64,000 bases of DNA from JAXGYV01 sp040772045. GTDB lineage: Bacteria; Actinomycetota; Thermoleophilia; UBA2241. Below, piece by piece: positions 8,805 through 16,489 of this stretch; position 1 is the first letter of the stretch, and every line of letters starts with the position of its first letter. Position numbers and translations under genes: made by a program. The notes beneath the pieces were generated by a model. That model was not told the DNA's origin. It did no database searches and saw only the letters and a program-made list of their open reading frames with translations. Where the stretch lies: contig JAXGYV010000006.1 of NCBI GenBank assembly GCA_040772045.1, forward strand, positions 1 through 64,000, given 5' to 3'.

Positions 8805-9580
8805 GACGCCTGAGCGAGCCGTTCGAGGATCAGGGTGGCCACCTTTTCACCCGAGAGCAGCATGCCGCCGAAGATGGGCCCCATGCGGCAGGCGCCGAAA
8901 GTGGCGTTGGCGCACATCCCGGCGACGTAGACGCCCGGGTACACCTCTCTCGTGTTCAGCAGCGTCGCGCTCTCGGCACGGTCCGCCCAGAGCGGGCCCT
9001 GTCCTTCGACTTGGCCGCTCGGTGTACACAGCCGCCAGCCCTGGCGGGCGAGCAGGTGGATCACGCTGGCGTCGTGGCCGGTGGCGTCGACGATGAAGCG
9101 CGCCTTTACGGAGAGGGGATCCACGTGCAGGCCGCCCATCTCCACGGCTGTCCAGTTGACCACCAGGCCCGTGACGTGAGCCTCCTCCATCGCCACGTCT
9201 TCGACGCTCACCAGATTGACGATGCGCGCGCCAGCCTGAGCGGCGCGGGAACAGATCGTGCTCACCGCCTCGACGGCATCCGCGGTGTAGTAGGAGCTTT
9301 CGTAGTGGCGCGCGTGGACGCCGAGCTCGTCGAGGATCCTCTTCGCCTCTTCCTGCACGACGATCTCGTTGAACATCATGCCGCCGCCCCACATGCCTCC
9401 GCCCACGCTGAGTTTGCGTTCGAACAGGGTCACCGAACAGCCGCCTCGGGCGAGGTAGTAGGCGGCTACCAGGCCCGCCGGTCCGGCGCCCACGATGACC
9501 ACGTCTTGACTGAGGCAGGAGAGGAGCTTCTCCGTGTATCGCTCGATGATCGCCCGGGAGATGACGTGCTCATCCAACAT
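8801..9580 (-). CDS. thi4: Thi4-type thiazole synthase, sulfide-dependent form
   Basis: A 259-aa FAD/NAD-fold enzyme that makes the thiazole phosphate from NAD, glycine and sulfur. The dinucleotide motif is VVIVGAGPAGLVAAYYLARG, and the family ending is FGACRMGPIFGGMLLSGEKV. The residue matching the sacrificial Cys of yeast Thi4 is His here (GGLHVDPLSV), as in the methanogen enzyme that uses free sulfide catalytically. ATG 9580 has an AAGGAGG site upstream; the frame extends further but over the leader. It is the first gene of the TPP-riboswitch operon. Confidence 0.93.
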   Translation of the reverse strand: MLDEHVISRAIIERYTEKLLSCLSQDVVIVGAGPAGLVAAYYLARGGCSVTLFERKLSVGGGMWGGGMMFNEIVVQEEAKRILDELGVHARHYESSYYTADAVEAVSTICSRAAQAGARIVNLVSVEDVAMEEAHVTGLVVNWTAVEMGGLHVDPLSVKARFIVDATGHDASVIHLLARQGWRLCTPSGQVEGQGPLWADRAESATLLNTREVYPGVYVAGMCANATFGACRMGPIFGGMLLSGEKVATLILERLAQAS

Positions 9581-9710
9581 GGCCTTGGCCTCCTTGCTCG
9601 GCGGTACAACCAGGTGAGCCAGGAGAACCGTTGGCTTCCGATGAGGGGTCAAGAAGGCCACGCGGTTAAGGCGAAGAGCCTTGAACCTTGGCCGAAGGGA
9701 GGAAATGAGA

Positions 9711-9797
9711 CTGCTTCCCTACGACGGCATTACCCGCATCAGGTTCAAAGGGTCGGGCAAACACGCCCTCTCAGCCGGAAACCGGCCCCCCTAGCTA
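9711..9797 (-). promoter_or_regulatory. TPP (THI-box) riboswitch controlling the thi operon
   Basis: On the minus strand the conserved elements occur in order: CTGAGAG (9774-9768), GAACCTGAT (9746-9738), GGGTAATGCC (9735-9726) and GTAGGGAAG (9722-9714). These are the pyrimidine- and pyrophosphate-sensing parts of the TPP aptamer. It lies about 130 nt upstream of the thi4 start, whose AAGGAGG site is the likely target of translational control. The rest of 9581-9883 contains only this leader and its presumed promoter. Confidence 0.95.
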
Positions 9798-9883
9798 GAT
9801 ATCGAGAGGAAGCTTAGCACGCACTACCCGTGGGCGTAAAGGGCGCCGTGGAGATGGGCTGATCGCGATCTCGGTGGACAGCT

Positions 9884-11209
9884 CTACCGGGTCTTCTCCC
9901 ACTTCTGGAGATACGCTACTTCACTGAGCGTCTTGCCGCCATCGATCTCGCCGCGCAGCCGATTCTCCTTCTCCAGTACGTCCATAGCCCGGTTGGCAAG
10001 CTCCACGGCCTGCTCCTTAGGCAGGGCCATGACGCCGTCGTTGTCGCCGACGACCCAGTCCCCCGGCCGTACGGCCTGGCCGGCGATCGTGATCGGGACG
10101 TTGATCTCGCCGAAGCCCTTGGGCTCTCCCGCGTTGGCGCACACCAGGGTGGAGAACGCTGGGAACCCGAGGCGGGCGATCTCCGGCGTATCGCGTACGG
10201 CGCCCCATACTACGAGTCCGGCTAAACCCTTCACCAGCGCGCTGTGGGTCGCCAGCTCGCCCCAGATCGCCGGAGAGGAGTTGGCGGCGTCGATGACGAG
10301 CACGTCGCCGGGCCGGCAGACGTCGATGGCCTCCACGGGCTTGGCCCAGTCGCCCGGGTAGGTACGTACCGTGACGGCCGGCCCACACATGTGCGCGCTT
10401 GGCAGGAGAGGCCGCAGGCCGGGGAGACTGGGTTGCCGGTGCCAGGCATCGGAGATATTGGCGGTGGAGACCAGCTCGAGGACGCCGCGCACGGTGTCTT
10501 CGGTGGCGCGCTTGTACAGAGTGGTCTCGATGCATACCTCGTCGTCGAGGGCACGGCGGATGGTGGCCGCCGCGGCGGCGGCGTCGGCGGCCTTAATGAT
10601 GGCGCCGCCGACGACGACGATCGCGGCGCCAGCCCGCGCCGCCGCCGCCGCCGTCTCCGAGTTGATGCCGCCGGCGACCGACACCGGGATGGTGACGGCG
10701 GCGGCCACGGCGCGGAGCGTGTCGAGTGGCGCCTCGCCGCGCATCTGCTGGTCGATGGCCGTGTGGATGCCGATGAAGTCGGCGCCTAGCTCCTCCGCGC
10801 GGCGTGCCCGCTGGACCGGATCGGCGACCTCGATCATATCGACGATGAGCTTGCAGCCGTAGTTACGTGCCGCCTCGGCGCACTCGCGAATGGTCGAGTC
10901 GGAGGCCGCGCCGAGCACGCCGACCACACCGGCGCCGGCCTTGGCCGCGTACTCGACCTCGGTGCGGCCGGCGTCCATCGTCTTCATGTCGGCCACGATG
11001 GTCTGGTCGGGGAACGCCGCCCTCAGCTCCCGGATCGCCCGCAGGCCCTCCGACTTAATCAGCGGAGTGCCGGCCTCGATCCAATCGGCGCCACCGGTGA
11101 CTGCTTCGCGTGCCACCGAGACGGCTCGAGGGAGATCGACGAAGTCGAGGGCGACTTGCAGGATGGGTCGTTCGCTCGGCGTGCAGCCGGGCTGCGGGGC
11201 GCCAGTCAC
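9884..11209 (-). CDS. 3-hexulose-6-phosphate synthase fused to RraA-like domain
   Basis: A two-domain protein of about 441 aa. Residues about 10-215 are an OMPDC-superfamily barrel of the hexulose-phosphate synthase type (LQVALDFVDL, VADMKTMDAGRTEVEYAAKA, PVSVAGGINSETA), which would condense formaldehyde with ribulose 5-phosphate. Residues about 240-420 are RraA-like (GDVLVIDAANSSPAIWGELA, GLVVWGAVRDTPEIARLG, PGDWVVGDNDGVMALP), a fold shared by an RNase E regulator and by oxaloacid aldolases. The fusion is known from methanogens and some bacteria. The isomerase (PHI) partner is not visible. GTG 11209 is chosen; it starts 8 nt after yjbQ stops. Confidence 0.88.
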   Translation of the reverse strand: MTGAPQPGCTPSERPILQVALDFVDLPRAVSVAREAVTGGADWIEAGTPLIKSEGLRAIRELRAAFPDQTIVADMKTMDAGRTEVEYAAKAGAGVVGVLGAASDSTIRECAEAARNYGCKLIVDMIEVADPVQRARRAEELGADFIGIHTAIDQQMRGEAPLDTLRAVAAAVTIPVSVAGGINSETAAAAARAGAAIVVVGGAIIKAADAAAAAATIRRALDDEVCIETTLYKRATEDTVRGVLELVSTANISDAWHRQPSLPGLRPLLPSAHMCGPAVTVRTYPGDWAKPVEAIDVCRPGDVLVIDAANSSPAIWGELATHSALVKGLAGLVVWGAVRDTPEIARLGFPAFSTLVCANAGEPKGFGEINVPITIAGQAVRPGDWVVGDNDGVMALPKEQAVELANRAMDVLEKENRLRGEIDGGKTLSEVAYLQKWEKTR

Positions 11210-11216
11210 GGCAGCC

Positions 11217-11696
11217 TCACACGCCCAGCATCTGCACAACCAGGCGGCGTTCGCGCGGGCGTGCGTCGAAGTCGACGAAGACGATCTCTTGCCAGCGGCC
11301 GAGCGTCATCACTCCATCCACGAAGGGAATCGTCAGCGACGGGCCGAGTAATCCGGCGCGCACGTGGGAGTGCCCGTTGCCGTCGCCGAGGTTCACATTG
11401 TGCTGGTAGTGCTTCCCAGGTGGCACGATGGTGTCGAACAGCTCCTGCACGTCGGCTACCACACCCGGTTCGAACTCGATCGTCGTCACGGCGCCGGTGG
11501 CGCCGGGAGCGAATACGGTGAGTGTGCCATCGAGGAGTCCCGTGTGCGCCAGGGCGGCCTTCACCTGGTCGGTGATGCGCGCGATGTGGGCGTTACCGGG
11601 TGTCGCGAGCTCGATGTGCTCGGTGACCACGCGGACAAGCCCCTCACGCTGTCGTGTGCGCGGCGCGCAGTCGGTGTTTACAGTCTCGTGCTTCAT
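11217..11696 (-). CDS. yjbQ: YjbQ / UPF0047 family protein (secondary thiamine-phosphate synthase)
   Basis: A 159-aa protein of the YjbQ family, some members of which show weak thiamine-phosphate synthase activity. The conserved core includes FAPGATGAVTTIEFEPGV, YQHN, DGNGHSHVRAGLLGPSLTIP and GRWQEIVFVDFDARPR, with the three conserved histidines. Its start overlaps panC by 4 nt and it ends just before the HPS-RraA gene. The physiological role is unsettled, and its location in a pantothenate operon rather than the thi operon argues against a main thiamine role. Confidence 0.93.
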   Translation of the reverse strand: MKHETVNTDCAPRTRQREGLVRVVTEHIELATPGNAHIARITDQVKAALAHTGLLDGTLTVFAPGATGAVTTIEFEPGVVADVQELFDTIVPPGKHYQHNVNLGDGNGHSHVRAGLLGPSLTIPFVDGVMTLGRWQEIVFVDFDARPRERRLVVQMLGV

Positions 11697-12577
11697 TCTC
11701 GATCCTCCGCTTCGTCTGCGGTCGCACGGTGTTCGCCCTCGACGGGCACGTTGTCTATGAGACGCACAGTACCGAGGCGCGCCGCGGCGACCAGGAGGCA
11801 GCCCCGGCGCGGTTCGGAGATCTGCGCGAAACTCTCGGGGTCCACGACGCTGGCGTACTCGAGCGCCAGGGTAGGACCGTCGCTGCCCGCGGCAAGCTCT
11901 GCCGCGACGATGCGGCGGACCTGAGCGCCGCTGGACCCATTGGCCGCCGCGGCCGCTCCCAACTCCAGAGCGTGGTGGAAGCGGGGCGCGAGCGCGCGCT
12001 GCTGCTCGCTCAGGTAGGCATTGCGCGAGCTCATGGCGAGGCCGTCGGCTTCACGATGGATCGGCAAGCCGACTACCCGTACTGGAATGTCGAGGTCGGC
12101 GACCATGCGCCGTACTACGGCCAGCTGTTGGGCGTCTTTCTGGCCGAGGAACAGCAGGTCGGGTTGGAGGATCATCAGAAGCTTGGCTACCACGGTGGCT
12201 ACACCGTCGAAATGGCCGGGCCGGCTGGCGCCCTCGAACGTGTCGGTGAGCGGACCGGTGACGCGAATCGTGGTGGCGGCGCCTTCGCGGTACATCTCTG
12301 TGGCCGTCGGCACGAAAGTGATCGCTGTACCAGCCTCCTCGAGCAAGCGGAGGTCGCGTGCCTCGTCGCGAGGATAGCGGTCGTAGTCCTCGTGCGGGCC
12401 GAACTGCAGTGGATTGACGAAGATGGAGGCCGCCACGGCGGCACAGGCGGCGTCCGCAGCCTCGACAAGTGAGAGGTGGCCGGCGTGCAGTGCGCCCATA
12501 GTAGGTACCAGTCCAAGCGGGCGCGGTAGCTCGGCGACCGCCGCCCTGGCTTCCGCGATTGTCCGGCAGACTCTCAT
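11693..12577 (-). CDS. panC: Pantothenate synthetase
   Basis: ATP-dependent ligase joining pantoate and beta-alanine. The 294-aa product has the HIGH-like motif (MGALHAGHLSLVEAAD), the pantoate-binding region FVNPLQFGPHEDYDRYPR, LFLGQKDAQQLAVVRRM, and the KMSKS-like loop GLAMSSRNAYLS. It overlaps the DUF2520 gene upstream and yjbQ downstream by 4 nt each. panB and panD are not in the window. Confidence 0.97.
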   Translation of the reverse strand: MRVCRTIAEARAAVAELPRPLGLVPTMGALHAGHLSLVEAADAACAAVAASIFVNPLQFGPHEDYDRYPRDEARDLRLLEEAGTAITFVPTATEMYREGAATTIRVTGPLTDTFEGASRPGHFDGVATVVAKLLMILQPDLLFLGQKDAQQLAVVRRMVADLDIPVRVVGLPIHREADGLAMSSRNAYLSEQQRALAPRFHHALELGAAAAANGSSGAQVRRIVAAELAAGSDGPTLALEYASVVDPESFAQISEPRRGCLLVAAARLGTVRLIDNVPVEGEHRATADEAEDRE

Positions 12578-13491
12578 GTGATCTCTGGGCCTGGCGCGGT
12601 GAGGTGATCGGGGGAGCTGTCCAGGATGCGCCGGAGTGTCTGGACGGCCTCGTTGTCCAGGCGCGGCGCGGCGAGCGACAGCGCTTGGAGGGACAGTGCC
12701 CGGTAGGTGAGCTGAACGCGAGCCGGTTGCCGCTCGAGGAGCGAGAGATGCGCGCGAACCGTACCCACATCGCCCCGGGCGACGGGGCCGGTGAGAGCAG
12801 CTTGGGGCCCGCGCTCGACGATGTTGCGCAAACTCGTCGTCAGCAAGGGGCTCAGCAGCTGCACAGCCTGCTCGAGATCCGCGCTGTTCACGGCCTGCCG
12901 AAGGAGCTCGCTGGCCTGACTTTGGAGGGCGACGAACAGGTTGCTGGCTACGGTGGCGGCGAGGTGGTAGAGGGGTTTGGCGCTCTCAGGGACCAGGAAC
13001 GCTTGTCCGCCGATGATGTTGACGAGCTGCTCGCCGAGCTGTCGCGCCGTCGCGCTCACCGCCGTGACGGCGATGGGAATTCCGTTGAGCCGCTGTGCTT
13101 CGCCCTCGCCGCCGGCGAACGTCTGCAGAGGATGCAGGCTCAGTACTTCCGCGCCGACGCGTTGCCACGGCTCCAGCGTGTTCAGGTCGCAAAGGCCGCT
13201 GCAGTGCACCACCGCCACGTGACCGCGTGACTGGGAAGCTATCGTCGCGGTCTGCCCAGCTACGGCGGCGATGGCATCGTCGGGGACGGTGAGCCAGAGC
13301 ACTTTGGTCGCCGCGCCAGTAGCGAGTGTTGCGGCGACCGCCGATGTGGAGTCCAGGAAGGGTGGAGAGGTGGCTCTGTCCTCAGAGCCGGCGCACCTGA
13401 CGCCTACGGCCACCACTGATTGCCCGCTGGCGTTGAGGGCCGCGAGCAGGGCTGAGCCCAGCCTACCTGGCCCGATTACGCAGTGTGCCAC
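12574..13491 (-). CDS. Rossmann-fold and DUF2520 domain protein
   Basis: A protein of about 305 aa beginning with a nucleotide-binding motif (HCVIGPGRLGSALLAALNASG), followed by a C-terminal helical DUF2520 domain (VVHCSGLCDLNTL, LSLHPLQTFAGGE, YHLAATVASNLFVALQSQAS). This pairing is common next to panC/panB, and the fold resembles ketopantoate and pyrroline-carboxylate reductases, so a reductase role near pantoate synthesis is plausible but unproven. GTG 13491 has GAGGA just upstream; a TTG eight codons earlier is possible. Confidence 0.87.
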   Translation of the reverse strand: MAHCVIGPGRLGSALLAALNASGQSVVAVGVRCAGSEDRATSPPFLDSTSAVAATLATGAATKVLWLTVPDDAIAAVAGQTATIASQSRGHVAVVHCSGLCDLNTLEPWQRVGAEVLSLHPLQTFAGGEGEAQRLNGIPIAVTAVSATARQLGEQLVNIIGGQAFLVPESAKPLYHLAATVASNLFVALQSQASELLRQAVNSADLEQAVQLLSPLLTTSLRNIVERGPQAALTGPVARGDVGTVRAHLSLLERQPARVQLTYRALSLQALSLAAPRLDNEAVQTLRRILDSSPDHLTAPGPEIT

Positions 13492-13793
13492 GATTCCTCG
13501 TTGTGAGGTCCTCAAGCCCCGGCCCTCCTGGGCTCAGGTCCGACTGGTGGAGTCGGTACCCTGCCGGCCCTTGGCCTGACCATGCTGTGGTGAAGCACCG
13601 CGTCTCTCGCATCGCTGAGAGCGCAGCTTTCGACTCACAGTGTACCTCACCATGCGCTCTTTCATCCCCGGACATTTCGTAGCATCGTGACTGCGCCGTC
13701 TGGCCGACCGGTCGGCTGATTCCGCCGTTGGCGTTGAGCCCGCGGGATCTCTCTGCCTTGCCGCGAGGGCACGGACTGCCTCTCGCCCGGTGG

Positions 13794-13799
13794 TAAACT
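13794..13799 (+). promoter_or_regulatory. Candidate -10 element (TAAACT) of a leaderless fmdB transcript
   Basis: TAAACT ends 6 nt before the fmdB ATG and no ribosome site precedes that ATG. Transcription would start at or next to the start codon. The same hexamer sits 7 nt before the ATG at 17615. A convincing -35 is not visible. The rest of 13492-13805, between the divergent DUF2520 and fmdB genes, shows nothing else I can name. Confidence 0.45.
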
Positions 13800-13805
13800 A
13801 CGTCC

Positions 13806-14018
13806 ATGCCCATTTACGAGTTTGTCTGTCAGCAGTGCGACTGTGAATTCGAGGAACTGGTTCGCGAGGGCCAAGTAGTACACTGTCCGGCCTGTTCCTC
13901 CGATCATGTCAGGCGGCTGCTCTCGCGGTTCGCCGTCCATTCCTCCGGCGTTCGCAGCGCGGGGGGAGGCAAGAGCTGCTCATCCTGCTCCAGCGCTCAC
14001 TGTGCAACCTGCCACTAG
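13806..14018 (+). CDS. FmdB-type zinc-ribbon protein
   Basis: A 70-aa protein with the family N-terminus MPIYEFVCQQCDCEFEELV and a four-cysteine zinc ribbon (CQQC and CPAC). The tail is rich in Ser, Gly and Cys (GGGKSCSSCSSAHCATCH), as in many members. It was first named as a putative regulator of formamidase genes; the real function is unknown. It overlaps the downstream uracil-DNA glycosylase by 17 nt, so the two are translationally coupled. Confidence 0.9.
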   Translation: MPIYEFVCQQCDCEFEELVREGQVVHCPACSSDHVRRLLSRFAVHSSGVRSAGGGKSCSSCSSAHCATCH

Positions 14019-14766
14019 CCCAGAGAGAGCTGCCGCGCTCAAACACCTCTGCGCGCAAGTAGAGGTGTGCACGGGCTGCCGGTTGCACAGCACGCGGACC
14101 CGGGCGGTGTGTGGAGACGGAGACCCGGGGGCGCGGCTCATGTTCGTAGGCGAGGCACCGGGCTACCATGAAGACAAGCAAGGCCGGCCGTTCGTGGGCG
14201 CCGCCGGCAAGCTATTGGACGAGCTTCTGGCCTCGATTAACCTGCGGCGAGACCAGGTCTATATCGCTAATGTGCTGAAGTCGAGACCGCCGAACAACCG
14301 CGATCCCCAGGCCGACGAGATCGAAGCCTGTACGCCCTATCTGGTCACGCAGATCGAGATCATCCGACCCAGGGTAATCTGCTCGCTGGGCAACTTCGCC
14401 ACCAAGTTCCTCTCCGAGTCGCCGATGGGCATCTCGCGCGCACATGGGCACCCGCAGCGGCGACAGATCGGTGATCACGTCTATACGCTGTATCCGATGT
14501 ACCATCCGGCGGCGGCGCTGTACACGCCCTCCATGTTGGACACGCTGCGAGCGGATTTCCAGCGTCTGCCACGCCTGCTGGAGCATTCGCAGGCAGACGC
14601 AGCACCTCTTCCCGGCCGACGCGAGGAGCAAGACTGCGCGCCGACGACGTCGCGTGGCGAAAGCCAGTCACCGTTGTCAGACGCGGAGCACGACTCTCGT
14701 CGCGACTCCGCCGCCGGTGGAGCGTTCGAACAGCTTGTGCCGGACGGGCAGCTCGGCTTGTTCTAG
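14002..14766 (+). CDS. udg: Uracil-DNA glycosylase, type 4 (Fe-S)
   Basis: Repair enzyme removing uracil from DNA. Motif A (GEAPGYHEDKQGRPFVG) and motif B (YHPAAALYTP) are present. Four cysteines fit the family 4 cluster ligands: C-x2-C near the start (CTGC), and a later pair separated by 16 residues (EACTPYL and VICSLGN). GTG 14002 gives 254 aa; the frame is open further upstream inside fmdB. The last 55 residues are low-complexity and unlike the family core. Confidence 0.93.
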   Translation: MQPATSPERAAALKHLCAQVEVCTGCRLHSTRTRAVCGDGDPGARLMFVGEAPGYHEDKQGRPFVGAAGKLLDELLASINLRRDQVYIANVLKSRPPNNRDPQADEIEACTPYLVTQIEIIRPRVICSLGNFATKFLSESPMGISRAHGHPQRRQIGDHVYTLYPMYHPAAALYTPSMLDTLRADFQRLPRLLEHSQADAAPLPGRREEQDCAPTTSRGESQSPLSDAEHDSRRDSAAGGAFEQLVPDGQLGLF

Positions 14767-14768
14767 CC

Positions 14769-15281
14769 ATGATTCACGTTGCTCTGCCCTCTCCGGCTGC
14801 GACCGCGAGCTTCGGGCGTGCCTTGGCGGACTGTCTGAGTCCGCCGGCCCTCGTAACGCTCGCCGGCGAGCTTGGCACGGGAAAAACGGCGTTGGTGCGC
14901 GCTGTGTTCCGGCGATTGGGAGTGCGTGAACAGGTGGTGAGTCCCTCGTTTACCATCGCTCAGAGTTACTACGGCAACGGTGGCGTGTGCCTGCACCATC
15001 TGGACTTGTACAGACTCTCGCCGGGCGACGACGCGACGCTGTTCCCTTGGGAGGACTACGTGGGCGCGGGGGCCATTACGTTCGTGGAGTGGCCAGAGGC
15101 GGCAGACCGCCAGTTGCCGCCCGCGGACGTCTGTATCCGGCTATACCACGAGGAGCGTCGCAGCCGCCGCGCCGAGATCTCCGCGTGCGCGAGCGTTGAG
15201 GCTGAGCTTCTCTCGCGGTTACGTGCGGCGGATCTCGACGCGCGAGCGGCTGTTTCGGCCGTACGGGGCCAGGAGGTGTAA
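14769..15281 (+). CDS. tsaE: tRNA t6A biosynthesis ATPase TsaE
   Basis: ATPase subunit of the bacterial threonylcarbamoyl-adenosine (t6A) complex. The Walker A is GELGTGKTALVRA, followed by VVSPSFTIAQSYY, the HLDLYRL motif and FVEWPE. The 170-aa length is normal, with a somewhat long C-terminal tail. It starts 2 nt after the UDG stop and is followed by tsaB, whose AGGAGG site lies in its last codons. Confidence 0.95.
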   Translation: MIHVALPSPAATASFGRALADCLSPPALVTLAGELGTGKTALVRAVFRRLGVREQVVSPSFTIAQSYYGNGGVCLHHLDLYRLSPGDDATLFPWEDYVGAGAITFVEWPEAADRQLPPADVCIRLYHEERRSRRAEISACASVEAELLSRLRAADLDARAAVSAVRGQEV

Positions 15282-15284
15282 CCC

Positions 15285-16037
15285 GTGATCCTCGCCTTGG
15301 AGACCGCGAGCGCCGCCTGTTCCGTTGCCGTCGGCGATCCTGACGGACGTCTGCTGGCGGAGATCACGGCGCCGCGCGGTCCGGCGCACACGCAGCGCCT
15401 GCTTCCAGATGTCCACCACGCCTTGACGATAGCCGGAGTGGACGTGGCTGAGGTACACACCGTTGTAGTGGGTATTGGCCCCGGTACGTTCACTGGCTTG
15501 CGCATTGGCGTGGCCACCGCGCGGGCGCTGGCGCAAGCCCTCGGCGCTCGCCTTGGCGGCGTACCGACCATCGCCGCCCTGGCCCTGGCGCTGGCGGATG
15601 GCGATGCGGTCACCCGGGCGGCGTGGCTGGTACCGCTGATCGACGGCAAGCGAGGAGAGGTCTTCGCCGCCTGCTATAGCCGGACGGTGGATTTCGGCGT
15701 CTGCGAATCCGCGGCGGGCGGCATCGCATCGTGTCTCGAGGTGGTTCGTGATGTCGCCGCGGTTCCGGCGGCTCAACTCCAGGAGTTCCTGTCGGCGTGG
15801 CCAGCGGCGATCGTGGGCGGCGATGGCGCGTACCTGTATGCTCACGCGTTGCCCACCAGCGCGCATTTCGCTCGCGGGGTGGAGCACGCTACGGCGGCGA
15901 TGCTGCTGCGCGCCTGGTCCCGTGGCGTACCGGGCACTGTCGAGGATGCGGATGCGGTCCTGCCTATCTACGGGCGGGCGCCAGATGCCGCACGCTGGCT
16001 CGAAAAAACCGTCGCCGCGCGGGAGGCTGGCGCGTGA
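15285..16037 (+). CDS. tsaB: tRNA t6A biosynthesis scaffold protein TsaB
   Basis: An ASKHA-fold paralogue of TsaD that dimerises with it. The start is LALETASAACSVAVGD; the conserved GIGPGTFTGLRIGVATARALA and PLIDGKRGEVFAACY follow. The 250-aa length fits. GTG 15285 has a strong AGGAGG site. Its stop overlaps the rimI start in a GTGA junction. Confidence 0.95.
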   Translation: MILALETASAACSVAVGDPDGRLLAEITAPRGPAHTQRLLPDVHHALTIAGVDVAEVHTVVVGIGPGTFTGLRIGVATARALAQALGARLGGVPTIAALALALADGDAVTRAAWLVPLIDGKRGEVFAACYSRTVDFGVCESAAGGIASCLEVVRDVAAVPAAQLQEFLSAWPAAIVGGDGAYLYAHALPTSAHFARGVEHATAAMLLRAWSRGVPGTVEDADAVLPIYGRAPDAARWLEKTVAAREAGA

Positions 16038-16489
16038 GTCGGGCGATCCGGCCAATGGTGCCGCGTGATCTCTCGCAGGTGTGCGCCATCGAGCGTGATG
16101 TGTACACGCACGAGTGGTCCCTGTCGCTCTTCGAGCAGGAGCTTCAGCGGGATACGTCCATCGCTCTCGTGTGCGAAGACGATGGCAGAGTGGTTGGGTA
16201 CCTGGTCGCTGACATGTTCGTGGACGTGTGGCATGTGATGAACGTGGCCGTACACTACGGTTACCGCAGGATGCACGTGGCATCTGATCTGCTGGGTGCC
16301 TATTTCGACATCACGGAACGCCGCGCGCATCGCGGGCACACCCTGGAAGTACGGGCCTCCAACCAGGCGGCGATCGATCTCTACCGAAGCTACGGTTTCG
16401 TAGGCACGGGGATACGGCCGCGCTACTACGAAGACAACAGCGAGGATGCGCTCATCATGTGGAAAGATTGGGACGGAGACACGGCGTGA
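16034..16489 (+). CDS. rimI: Ribosomal protein S18 alanine N-acetyltransferase (RimI-type GNAT)
   Basis: A 151-aa GNAT acetyltransferase between tsaB and tsaD, the standard location of rimI. The N-terminal part contains EWSLSLFEQELQ, the acetyl-CoA segment is NVAVHYGYRRMHVASDLLGA, and the C-terminal EVRASNQAAIDLYRSYGFVG is typical of RimI. The core is slightly atypical because the usual G-x-G after the arginine reads MHVAS. GTG 16034 overlaps the tsaB stop by 4 nt, and the rimI end overlaps tsaD in the same way. Confidence 0.9.
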   Translation: MSRAIRPMVPRDLSQVCAIERDVYTHEWSLSLFEQELQRDTSIALVCEDDGRVVGYLVADMFVDVWHVMNVAVHYGYRRMHVASDLLGAYFDITERRAHRGHTLEVRASNQAAIDLYRSYGFVGTGIRPRYYEDNSEDALIMWKDWDGDTA

